Source: Candidatus Limnocylindrales bacterium (GTDB taxonomy: Bacteria > Desulfobacterota > Binatia > UBA1149 > CAITLU01). Taken from it: 64,000 nt of DNA. A program made the translations under genes and the position numbers. Below, piece after piece: positions 26,791 through 37,542 of the stretch. The stretch spans positions 62,001 to 126,000 of the forward strand of contig DATNBU010000024.1 of NCBI GenBank assembly GCA_035571835.1. Reading direction: 5' to 3'. The notes beneath the pieces are model-generated. The model did not search any database. It was not told the origin of the DNA and worked only from the letters and a program-made list of their open reading frames with translations. Position 1 is the stretch's first letter; each line of letters opens with the position of its first letter.

Positions 26791-27939
26791 ATGCTGAAGA
26801 AGTACCTGCTCGCGCCGGGACCGACTCCGGTTCCTCCCGAGGTGTTGCTCGCGATGGCATCGCCGGTCGTGCTGCACCGTACGCCCGGGTTCAGCGAGTT
26901 GTTCCGGCGCGTGTCGGATGCGTCCGCGCGGCTGTTCGGTACCGACGGACCGGTGCTGACGCTCTCGTCGAGCGGAACCGGCGCAATGGAAGCCGCGGTC
27001 ACGAACACGCTTTCGCCGGGCGACCGCGTGGTTGTCGTCAGCGGCGGAAAATTCGGCGAGCGCTGGGGGGAGATCTCGCGCACGTACGGTCTCGAGGTCG
27101 ACGAGATCGACGTCGAGTGGGGAACGCCGGTCGATCCCGGCCTGGTCGCGGACGCGCTGCGGCGGAGCCCCGGGACGCGCGCGGTGATGATCCAGCACAG
27201 CGAAACATCGACGACCGCGCTGCACCCTGTCGAGGAGATCGCAAAGCTTACGCGCGGCACCGATACGCTGCTGATCGTAGACGGGATCACGTCGGTCGGC
27301 GTGCTCGACTGCCCGATGGACCGTACCGGCATCGACGTGCTCGTGACCGGCTCGCAGAAGGCGCTGATGCTTCCGCCCGGCCTTGCGCTGATCGCGCTCA
27401 GCGAGAAAGCGTGGAAGGCAAACGCGAAGGCAAAGCTGCCGCGCTACTACTTCGATCTCGCCAAGGCCCGCAAGAGCCTCGACGAAAACACCAGCGCGTA
27501 CACGCCGGCAGTGACGCTGCTGTACGGACTCGACGCCGTCTACCGGATGGTCGAGACCAACGGCGGATGGCCCGCGGTCTATCGCCGACATCGGATTCTT
27601 TCCGAAGCCGCGCGGCGCGGAATCGAGACGATGGGGCTTCGCCTGCTCGCACCGGCCGCGCCGAGCCCGGCCGTGACGGGAGTGTGGGTTCCCGACGGAA
27701 TCGACGGCGGCGCGATCACCAGATACGTGCGCGACGTCCTCGGCGTCACGATCGCGGGCGGACAGGGAAAGCTCAAGGGGAAGATCCTGCGGCTTGCCCA
27801 CATCGGTTACGCTGACACGTTCGACGTGGTGGTCGGACTGTCGGCAATGGAAATGGCACTGCGGCACTTTGGAAGGGACGTTCCGCTCGGTCGCGGACCG
27901 GGCGCAGCCCAGGAAGTGCTGCTCGAAATGTATGCTTGA
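26791..27939 (+). CDS. class V aminotransferase (alanine-glyoxylate/serine-pyruvate type)
   Basis: A 382-residue PLP enzyme. Seen: the N-terminal LLAPGPTPVPPEVLLAMASP, the phosphate-binding LSSSGTGAMEAAVTN, QHSETSTTALHPVEEI and LIVDGITSVG with the PLP Asp, and the Schiff-base Lys in GSQKALMLPPGLALI. It lies directly upstream of serA. Fused or neighbouring pairs of this enzyme with SerA are common, so it probably acts as the phosphoserine (or serine) transaminase of the serine pathway (inference). Confidence 0.88.
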   Translation: MLKKYLLAPGPTPVPPEVLLAMASPVVLHRTPGFSELFRRVSDASARLFGTDGPVLTLSSSGTGAMEAAVTNTLSPGDRVVVVSGGKFGERWGEISRTYGLEVDEIDVEWGTPVDPGLVADALRRSPGTRAVMIQHSETSTTALHPVEEIAKLTRGTDTLLIVDGITSVGVLDCPMDRTGIDVLVTGSQKALMLPPGLALIALSEKAWKANAKAKLPRYYFDLAKARKSLDENTSAYTPAVTLLYGLDAVYRMVETNGGWPAVYRRHRILSEAARRGIETMGLRLLAPAAPSPAVTGVWVPDGIDGGAITRYVRDVLGVTIAGGQGKLKGKILRLAHIGYADTFDVVVGLSAMEMALRHFGRDVPLGRGPGAAQEVLLEMYA

Positions 27940-27946
27940 AGCATCG

Positions 27947-27967
27947 GGACAGGTTTTTCACCTGTCC
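27947..27967. repeat. GGACAGGT hairpin
   Basis: GGACAGGT, TTTTC, ACCTGTCC: a perfect 8-bp stem between the aminotransferase stop and serA. The core resembles the larger GGGACAG hairpins at 34263 and 60445. It could attenuate serA transcription or be a REP-like relic. Confidence 0.6.
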
Positions 27968-28001
27968 ACGCAACTCATGAACGAGAAAGAGAGAGGCTGA
28001 C

Positions 28002-30912
<2,911 letters not shown>

Positions 30913-30925
30913 GCCTGGAGCCGGC

Positions 30926-31636
30926 ATGAACCCGTTCGACATCGACGAGTGCCTTCGTTTCGGCTGGGACGCCGTCGGACGGCGGCCGGCTTATCTCGTC
31001 GGCGTCACGGTACTGGTCGGCGTGCTCTCGTTCGTGCCGCAGAGCATGCTGCGCGGGCTCGTCTCCGCGAATCCGGCGATCGCGCTGCTGGCCGAAATGG
31101 TCATCTTCGCGGCTTCGATCCTGCTCGCCGTCGGTACCAACGCTTTCTATCTGAAGGCGCACGACGACCTTGCGACGTCGCGCATGAGCGATCTGTGGCA
31201 TCCCCAGGCGTTCGGCCCATTCCTGCGCGTCGTGCTGCTGTTCGTTGCGATCTCGATCCCGTTCCTGATCGCGGTTGCGGTCCTCGCAGGCATCGCCGGC
31301 GCGATCTGGGAGAACCACTCGTCGATTGCGGTGTTCCTCATCTTCACCGCGTTCTCGGCGTTCTGCGCCATGCTGGTGTTCATGACGCGCTTCATGTTCG
31401 CTCCGCTGCTGGTCGTGGACCGCACGATCGGTGCCGTCGATGCGATGAAGGAAAGCGCACGGCTGGTCGACGGCAGGATGGGAAAGTTTGCGCTCCTCGT
31501 CCTCGTGGTCGGGATGCTCAACATTCTCGGACTGCTTTTCTTTGTGGTCGGGATTCTGGTGACGGCGCCGATGTCGCGGCTGGCGTGGACACACGCCTAT
31601 CGGCTTGCGACTGCCCCCGAACAGACTGCAGCGTGA
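30926..31636 (+). CDS. multi-pass membrane protein
   Basis: A 236-residue integral membrane protein, 13 bp after purA with CTGGAG before the ATG. It has about six hydrophobic segments (e.g. YLVGVTVLVGVLSFVP, EMVIFAASILLAVG, LLFVAISIPFLIAVAVLAGI, LLVLVVGMLNILGLLFFVVG). The later VVDRTIGAVDAMKESARLV resembles YciC/DUF975-type proteins in which a conserved amphipathic VxDxxxxxxxAlxxS motif precedes the last helices. Function unknown. Confidence 0.75.
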   Translation: MNPFDIDECLRFGWDAVGRRPAYLVGVTVLVGVLSFVPQSMLRGLVSANPAIALLAEMVIFAASILLAVGTNAFYLKAHDDLATSRMSDLWHPQAFGPFLRVVLLFVAISIPFLIAVAVLAGIAGAIWENHSSIAVFLIFTAFSAFCAMLVFMTRFMFAPLLVVDRTIGAVDAMKESARLVDGRMGKFALLVLVVGMLNILGLLFFVVGILVTAPMSRLAWTHAYRLATAPEQTAA

Positions 31637-31637
31637 G

Positions 31638-32210
31638 CTAGCGCGCGTCGGCGACTGTCACGGGCGCAAACAATTCGTCGGCGAACAGGTCGAGCCCGAA
31701 GGTTGTCGGCGGCAACGGATCGGAGCCGGACGCGGTTCCGCGCTGCCGGTAGACCCGCGGCTCCGGATCGGGATCGGCGAACCATTCGACCTGGCGCGAG
31801 CGGAGATTCGCGATCCAGTAGTTCTCGACGCCTGCTGCAGCATAGATTCGCGATTTGGTAAGGCGATCCTGCGCGAGCGTGCTGTCGGCGACTTCGACGG
31901 CAAGCATGCAGACGTCGGGATGCTCGGATTGCCACTCGTCATCCCTGATCGGAACGACGGCAATATCGGGTTCGGGTACGGAAAACGCACCGGCGATCAC
32001 GGGAAGCTGCGACCGGACGATCGCGCGACCGTCGAGCAGCTTCGCGAGCCTCGTCGAGATTCTCCACGTTGTTGCCGCGTGTCGAGGGTTCTGCGGCGAC
32101 TTCGCTACGATCAGACCGTCGAGCAGCTCAACAGGCTCGTCGGAATCGAGGAGACCGTCCTCGACGAGCTGGAAGTACTGTTTCGACGAGTATCCTGCCG
32201 CGCGGTTCAT
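31638..32210 (-). CDS. Uma2 family (DUF820) PD-(D/E)xK protein
   Basis: A 190-residue protein of the Uma2 nuclease-like family. Motifs: the opening YFQLVEDGLLDSDEPVELLDG, EPDIAVVPI with the catalytic Asp, LAVEVADSTLAQDR with the Glu, and KSRIYAAAGVENYWI with the Lys. The ATG at 32210 fits the family start. The role is unclear; copies are abundant in cyanobacteria and some other phyla and often appear with mobile DNA. Its stop lies 1 bp from the end of the convergent membrane-protein gene. Confidence 0.85.
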   Translation of the reverse strand: MNRAAGYSSKQYFQLVEDGLLDSDEPVELLDGLIVAKSPQNPRHAATTWRISTRLAKLLDGRAIVRSQLPVIAGAFSVPEPDIAVVPIRDDEWQSEHPDVCMLAVEVADSTLAQDRLTKSRIYAAAGVENYWIANLRSRQVEWFADPDPEPRVYRQRGTASGSDPLPPTTFGLDLFADELFAPVTVADAR

Positions 32211-32334
32211 CGTCGATTCCACTTCGCGACCGTAGCAAACCGCGGTGGCTGCCGGAAGCCCCGTCGATGATGGCGCTGTATGATGGCGCTGTAATGTAGC
32301 GGCGTCGTATTCTGACCGCTCCAGGCTCTCCAGC

Positions 32335-34218
32335 TCAGTACCCCGCGGGTACGCCGCCTTTCCTCGGATCGCTCGTCGCATGAAGCACGCGTGCGCCTGT
32401 TGCCGGTGACTGCTCGACAGCCTGCACCGATGCCTTGGCGGGCATCGGAATGATCTTGTGACCGGCGCGCTCGAGCGCGCGCCGGGTATCGTCGGGAATT
32501 CCCGGCTCGAGCATCAGCACGTCGGGAAGCCACTGGTGATGAATGCGCGGCGCGGAGACGGCGGCATCGGTGGACAGCCCGAAGTCGACGACGCCGAGCA
32601 GCGTCTCGAGTGTGGCCGTGATGATCAGCGGTCCTCCGGACGCGCCGGCGACCAGCCGCACTCGCTTTCCGTCGAGGACGATGACCGGCGTCATGCTCGA
32701 CAGCGGGCGCTTTCCGGGTGCGATCGCGTTGGCTTTGGTGCCGACGAGTCCGAACGCGTTCGGTTTGCCCGGCTGCACCGAGAAATCGTCCATCGTGTTG
32801 TTCAGCACGATGTCGCGGCCGGGCACCGAGATGCCGGCGCCGAAGCCGGTGTTCACGCTGGTCGTCAGCGCGGCGGCGCTGCCGTCGGCATCAATGACCG
32901 AGATGTGCGACGTGCCGGCGTCGTTGGCCGCGCCGGTGCCCGGAGCGATCTGCGACGATGGCAACGCGTGCTTCCAGTCGAGCCGCGCGCGGATCTCCGC
33001 GGCGTGCGCCGGTCCGAGCAGACGTTTCATCGGTACGTCGGTGAAATCCGGATCGCCGTAGAACGTCGCGCGATCGGCGAAGACCGATTTGAGCGTTTCG
33101 GCGAGTAGGTGTGCCCACGTCGGGCTCTGCGGCTGGATGCTTGCAAGGTCCCATGCCGCGAGCACGCCGAGCGCCTCGTCGAGCACCGCGCCGCCGGAGC
33201 TCGGCGGCGGCATCGAGACGATCTCGCGTCCGCGATAACGCATGGTCAGCGGCGCGCGCTCGATGGCGCGGTAGTTGCGCAGGTCGGTGGCGTCGAGAGG
33301 GGACGCCGCTTGCCGAATGTCCGGCGCAGCCGGTCGCAACGAGTCCGGGCCCGCTGCCCGCCCATTGTCCGCTGAAGCGGCCGGCGAACCGGGCTGCGAA
33401 GCCGTTCGCGCATTGTCCGGCACCGCCGGCGTCGGGATGCCGCGTCCGTGCCACAGCGAAACCGTGCGCACGATGTCGGCGGCGATCTCTCCTTCGTAGA
33501 AATCCTTCACGCCGACCTTCACGACGCGCTCGAGCGTCGCCGCCAGGTCCGGGCGGCGCAGGATCTCGCCTTCGCGTTTCGGAGAGCCGTCTTCATGCAG
33601 GAACACGCTCGCAAGGCCGGCGTCCGCAGCGATGCGGGCGCGTCCTGCGGCGATCATCGATGCGAGGTGCGCTTCGATCGCGAAGCCGTCGCGCGCGATC
33701 CGGATTGCCGGCGCAGCGACGTCGGCAAGCTTCAGCCGGCCGTAGCGCTCGAGTGCGAGCTCGAATCCGCGCAGTTCTCCGGGGACGCCTGCGGCAAGCG
33801 GCCCGGTCTTGCTGGCTTCGCTGTCGACGGTGCCGTCGGCGCGCACGAACATCGTTTCGGTCGCACCGCGCGGAGCCGTCTCGCGGAAATCGATCGTCCG
33901 GGCACGCGAGCGCCGCGCATCCCACAGCACCAGGAAACCGCCGCCGCCGATTCCGGACGATGACGGATTGACGACGCCGGTCGCGAGAGCCGCGGCCACC
34001 GCCGCATCGACCGCGTTGCCGCCGCGCTCGAGCATCTCGACGCCGGCCGCGGATGCGAGCCTGTGCTCGGCAGCGACGGCGCCGTGCGCCGCTTCGATCG
34101 ATGCCGCCCGCGCCCCGACCGCAGCGCCGCCGAGGATTGTGACAACGATAGCGCCGGCGGCAGCACAACGAACAGCGCCGAGGCGCGCTGCGGGAAGGAT
34201 CGACCTGCGATGGCGCAT
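32335..34218 (-). CDS. ggt: gamma-glutamyltranspeptidase
   Basis: A 627-residue periplasmic Ntn-hydrolase precursor with a signal peptide (GAIVVTILGGAAVGARA). The small-subunit nucleophile Thr is in GTSHISVIDADG, with NTGFGAGISVPG and LNNTMDDFS after it, and SSMTPVIVLDGKRV and GASGGPLIITATLE near the end. The large subunit carries RGGNAVDAAVAAALATGVV. An extra Ala/Pro-rich stretch (about residues 265-310) with repeated Asn/Arg-Ala motifs is inserted in the large subunit. It degrades glutathione or transfers its glutamyl group. Confidence 0.92.
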   Translation of the reverse strand: MRHRRSILPAARLGAVRCAAAGAIVVTILGGAAVGARAASIEAAHGAVAAEHRLASAAGVEMLERGGNAVDAAVAAALATGVVNPSSSGIGGGGFLVLWDARRSRARTIDFRETAPRGATETMFVRADGTVDSEASKTGPLAAGVPGELRGFELALERYGRLKLADVAAPAIRIARDGFAIEAHLASMIAAGRARIAADAGLASVFLHEDGSPKREGEILRRPDLAATLERVVKVGVKDFYEGEIAADIVRTVSLWHGRGIPTPAVPDNARTASQPGSPAASADNGRAAGPDSLRPAAPDIRQAASPLDATDLRNYRAIERAPLTMRYRGREIVSMPPPSSGGAVLDEALGVLAAWDLASIQPQSPTWAHLLAETLKSVFADRATFYGDPDFTDVPMKRLLGPAHAAEIRARLDWKHALPSSQIAPGTGAANDAGTSHISVIDADGSAAALTTSVNTGFGAGISVPGRDIVLNNTMDDFSVQPGKPNAFGLVGTKANAIAPGKRPLSSMTPVIVLDGKRVRLVAGASGGPLIITATLETLLGVVDFGLSTDAAVSAPRIHHQWLPDVLMLEPGIPDDTRRALERAGHKIIPMPAKASVQAVEQSPATGARVLHATSDPRKGGVPAGY

Positions 34219-34262
34219 GGCGGTTGCCTACGGCGTGGGGTCGACTGTTGCAACGGTCTGCA

Positions 34263-34317
34263 GGAAATCGGGGACAGACACTGATTTTCGGAAATCGGTG
34301 TCTGTCCCCGATTTTCC
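34263..34317. repeat. REP-like long hairpin (GGGGACAGACAC)
   Basis: A near-perfect inverted repeat of about 27 bp per arm, with GGGGACAGACAC in the left arm and GTGTCTGTCCCC in the right, in the gap between divergent ggt and the ArgA-like gene. The GGGGACAG ends are typical of REP-type elements mobilised by RAYT transposases; none is encoded here. It could also act as a transcription barrier. Confidence 0.75.
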
Positions 34318-34372
34318 GTCAGGCGTTCGCTTGCAACGCTGGCAGTCGGCGCGTATGCGCCGGTTCACGTCG

Positions 34373-35440
34373 ATGCATCCCGAGCCTGCAGAGAAACAGT
34401 TCTATCTGAAGGACTTTCGCCACCGCGCGATCCTCTTTCACGTCGAGGATGCGCGCCAGTTCGAGCGCCACGCGTCGGACATGCTTCTCGAGCTCAAGGA
34501 AAACCCGACGCTGGTGATCCTGGTCGCGCGACGGTTTCCGCGGAAGCGGCGGCTCAGGCCGCTGAGGCTTGCGCGCCGCGATTTCGAGAAGAGCCCGACC
34601 ACGCTCGTTCCGTTGTCGGAACGTCTCATGGACGACTGCCGGGTCGACGTGTACCTGCCGCGCGGTCTCGCCGGCGCTCGCGCGCTGGCGTATTCGCGCC
34701 AGCTCGCGGTCCGGCTCGGCGTAAGCAAGGTGGTCATCGTCGACGAGCGCGGCGGGCTCGATGCCGGCTCCGGCACACGCTCGTTCGTGCACGCCGCTGC
34801 GCTCGCGCGAGTCGTCCGTGCCGAAGAAGACTGCGGCGACTGGGGACTGTCCGAGCTCCAGCAGTTGCTGGCTGCGGTGCGCTCGGGCATCGAGGCGGTC
34901 AACCTCACCACGGCCGAAGGCGTCGAGGCCGAGCTGTTCACGTACCAGGGCACCGGCACGCTGGTCACGGCCGAGGAGTACTGCACCGTCGACCGTCTCG
35001 GCGTCGAGCATTTCCAGGAAGCCGAACGGCTGCTCGCACGCGGCGAGCGCGAAGGCTTCCTGCTTCCGCGCAGCGAGGAGCAGAAGCACCGGTTGCTGCT
35101 CGCCGGCTACGGCGCATGGTTCGGCGGCACGAGGCTTGCCGGGGTCTGCGGCCTCGAGACCGAAGCCTATTCACGCCGGCGCATCGGCGAAGTGGTCGGC
35201 CTCTACACGATCACCAGGTTTCAGGGCGAGGGCGTCGGCGACCGGATGCTCGATCATCTGATCGACGTGGCCAAGGAAGCCGGCCTGCGCGCGCTGTTCG
35301 CCTGCACGTCGAACCAGCGGGCGGCGTCGTTCTTCGAACGCTGCGGATTCGAGCGCGTGAGCGCCGACAAGGTTCCCAGCGTGAAATGGGTCGGCCGGCG
35401 CGCCGACGCATTGCCGATGGTGCTGTGGCTCGAACTGTGA
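34373..35440 (+). CDS. N-acetylglutamate synthase-like protein (ArgA type)
   Basis: About 355 residues, starting at ATG 34373 (34355 is an alternative). The C-terminal 150 residues are a GNAT acetyltransferase of ArgA style: REGFLLPRSEEQKHRLL, IGEVVGLYTITRFQGEGVGD, the acetyl-CoA loop QGEGVGDRML and FACTSNQRAASFFERCGFER. The middle has ELFTYQGTGTLVTAEEY, like the kinase-domain end of ArgA. The N-terminal ~200 residues look like a reduced amino-acid-kinase fold. It probably acetylates glutamate for arginine synthesis. The frame is open back to 33809, but that part is antisense to ggt. Confidence 0.75.
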   Translation: MHPEPAEKQFYLKDFRHRAILFHVEDARQFERHASDMLLELKENPTLVILVARRFPRKRRLRPLRLARRDFEKSPTTLVPLSERLMDDCRVDVYLPRGLAGARALAYSRQLAVRLGVSKVVIVDERGGLDAGSGTRSFVHAAALARVVRAEEDCGDWGLSELQQLLAAVRSGIEAVNLTTAEGVEAELFTYQGTGTLVTAEEYCTVDRLGVEHFQEAERLLARGEREGFLLPRSEEQKHRLLLAGYGAWFGGTRLAGVCGLETEAYSRRRIGEVVGLYTITRFQGEGVGDRMLDHLIDVAKEAGLRALFACTSNQRAASFFERCGFERVSADKVPSVKWVGRRADALPMVLWLEL

Positions 35441-35489
35441 ACAGATCCGGTCCCGGCGGCAGCGCGCCGGACAAGACAGAGGAGTCTTC

Positions 35490-35783
35490 GTGGCACGGTA
35501 TTTGAGAATGCTTGGAATCGCGCTCTGTGTGCTCGGCATCGCCGGTTCGATCTGGTGCACGTTCGGCGTCGTCGGCGACGATACCTATTACGACGCGGCC
35601 AGGGCGCTCGAGAAGTACCCGGGCAACGTGCTCTACACGACGGAGTTCAAGATGGCCGAGCCGCGTCACATGCTGCTTCTGGCCGGCGCATGGTCATCCG
35701 CACCGGCGGGACTGATACTCGGCAGCATCTGTCTCGGTATCTCGGCGGCGCTTCGCCTGCTGCAGTCCGAGCGACGACCGTAA
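35490..35783 (+). CDS. small membrane protein
   Basis: A 97-residue protein with two hydrophobic segments (MLGIALCVLGIAGSIWCTFG and AGLILGSICLGISAALRLL) around a polar loop. The GTG start at 35490 has GAGGAG at 35479-35484. No family recognised. It is 49 bp after the ArgA-like gene on the same strand. Confidence 0.65.
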   Translation: MARYLRMLGIALCVLGIAGSIWCTFGVVGDDTYYDAARALEKYPGNVLYTTEFKMAEPRHMLLLAGAWSSAPAGLILGSICLGISAALRLLQSERRP

Positions 35784-35849
35784 GCCGACCAGCGAGGATG
35801 CGCACCGGGGCGCGTTGACCTCCGTGAGTCCGGCTGGCACGGTGGCGCA

Positions 35850-36971
35850 ATGCCGTCGGCAAAATCGCTTGTTTCTACCGGGATTTCTGCGGTTTTTCTG
35901 CTGGCGGGCGCAACCGTCGCGCTTGCGGACGACACCGGGCCGACGTTCACGTTCGGGTCGTCGGTATCGTTTGACGTCGACATCAATCAGCCTCGAAAAC
36001 AGAACACGGACGAGAACAGGAAGACATACGCAGACGGCGAGTCGGAGGAGTCGTTCAACATCGACCTCGTACAGATCGGCGTGAGCGGAACCCGCAGCAT
36101 CGTCAGCTACGGAGCCAAATTCGATTTCGGCGACTGGTCCGAGGTCGTCGACAACGACATCGGCGACGAGGCTGCGCTTCAGGAGATGTACCTGGCCGTC
36201 GATGCGGGCTTTGCGGTGTTCTCGGCAGGACGCATACCGACGCCGATCGGCTATGAAGTCGTCGAGCCGTGGGCCGACCCCAACATCAGCCGCTCGCGTG
36301 CGTGGTTCTACCAGCCGGTCAGTCATGACGGCGCTGCCATTGCCGGAGTAGCCGGTCCGGTGAGCATGATGGCGGCGGTCGTCAACGGCTTTCACACCAG
36401 CGACAACGATCAGAACAATCCCGACGACGAATACGGCGTGATCGCGTCGATCGGCTCACGAATCCCGGGCGCAGACCTGCGGCTGAGCGCAATCTACAGC
36501 GATGAGAAAGACTCGGTCCGCAAGGTCGAGCTGAACGGCCTGATCTCCGGAAGCCGCGACCACTGGCGCTACGGGCTCGAAGGCACGTGGTTCGACGGCG
36601 ACGGTCACTCTCACAACGCTTCGCGTGCGCCGCTCGATGCGACGGTCGGCGACGTAACCGGCTACGGCGGGGCGACATTCGGACACTGGAGCGGCGACAT
36701 GCGCCTTTCCTGGACCGATCAGAAAGGCACGAACAAGAATTTCGAACGGCGCAATCACGAGAACATCGTCAGCTTCACGCTGACCGGCGGCTACGAGATC
36801 GTCGATGGCGTGGTGCTGCGCGCCGAATATCGCGTCGACAGCTCGAGCGACCGGATCTTCGACGATCACAATTCGTACACCGACAAAGTCACCGGTCCGT
36901 ATGGCCAGACCGACCTGATCAACGTCGTCAACGTGCAGCTGATGTGGACCCCCGCGACCGGGCAGAACTGA
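35850..36971 (+). CDS. outer membrane beta-barrel porin-like protein
   Basis: A 373-residue exported protein with a signal peptide (STGISAVFLLAGATVALA). The mature part has alternating beta strands and the features of BBP2/OprP-like porins: VGSFNI-type strands, FDFGDWSEVVDNDIG, YLAVDAGFAVFSAGRIPTPIG with a conserved inward loop, and a final strand. It ends in Asn rather than Phe. Channel specificity is unknown. It stands 66 bp after the small membrane protein and may be its own transcript. Confidence 0.72.
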   Translation: MPSAKSLVSTGISAVFLLAGATVALADDTGPTFTFGSSVSFDVDINQPRKQNTDENRKTYADGESEESFNIDLVQIGVSGTRSIVSYGAKFDFGDWSEVVDNDIGDEAALQEMYLAVDAGFAVFSAGRIPTPIGYEVVEPWADPNISRSRAWFYQPVSHDGAAIAGVAGPVSMMAAVVNGFHTSDNDQNNPDDEYGVIASIGSRIPGADLRLSAIYSDEKDSVRKVELNGLISGSRDHWRYGLEGTWFDGDGHSHNASRAPLDATVGDVTGYGGATFGHWSGDMRLSWTDQKGTNKNFERRNHENIVSFTLTGGYEIVDGVVLRAEYRVDSSSDRIFDDHNSYTDKVTGPYGQTDLINVVNVQLMWTPATGQN

Positions 36972-37087
36972 GCAGTGCGTTGAACCTGAAACCGGCGATT
37001 TTCATCTCCGCCTGAAAACGCGTTCAGCTGTTCTCCGGCCGGCTTGCGGAGTCACGGAACGACTCCAGCGCGTAGTCGCGCAGCGGG

Positions 37088-37312
37088 CTATTTCTCGATG
37101 ACGATGCGCAAATGGGTCGGCAGTGCCTCGACGCTGAGCACAGCGTAGCCCTCGGCTTCGGCGGCCGCGGGTAGATCTCGCTCCGAGCGCGGATCGTCGA
37201 CGAGCACCTCGATCTGATCGCCCGGAGCGACAATCTCGAGCACGCTCTTCGCCTTGGCCCAGTTGACCGGGCAGCGCAGTCCTCGCGCATCGACGCTTCG
37301 GATGGGGTCCAT
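37088..37312 (-). CDS. TusA/SirA-like sulfur carrier protein
   Basis: A 74-residue protein of TusA length. The family motif is GLRCPVNWAKAK with the conserved Cys-Pro near the N-terminus, followed by the two-strand/two-helix pattern IEVLVDDPRSERDLPAAAEA. Such proteins carry persulfide for tRNA thiolation or other sulfur transfers, though distant relatives have other roles. It lies alone, convergent with the porin gene. Confidence 0.85.
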   Translation of the reverse strand: MDPIRSVDARGLRCPVNWAKAKSVLEIVAPGDQIEVLVDDPRSERDLPAAAEAEGYAVLSVEALPTHLRIVIEK

Positions 37313-37426
37313 TGTGCGCGACTGTCATCGCGTCGCGCAGGAGAGTCAAAATGTGACGCGCGATGGAAAGCCTGAACGGCGGCTCAAATCCTCAGCTTTT
37401 GCAGGACGTTTCAACGAGATGCACGC

Positions 37427-37455
37427 TTGCTAACGGTCGCTTCGGACGGTTAGGA
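37427..37455 (+). promoter_or_regulatory. promoter-like element of Cys-rich paralogue A
   Basis: TTGCTA, 17 bp, TTAGGA, about 88 bp before the ATG. The same arrangement (TTGCTT, 17 bp, TTAGGA) precedes paralogue B at 40458. The remaining gap from 37313 shows nothing else notable. Confidence 0.5.
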
Positions 37456-37542
37456 ATGATGCGGGGAGTCGCGTCCTGACAGGCCGGCTCCAGAAGTATT
37501 CCCGCGCGAACGCCAGCCGGAAAAAGTGAGGAGAGCCTTCCC

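Noticed and set aside
33809-34354. N-terminal extension of the ArgA-like gene
   Set aside because: The frame is open but lies wholly antisense to ggt and carries no domain.
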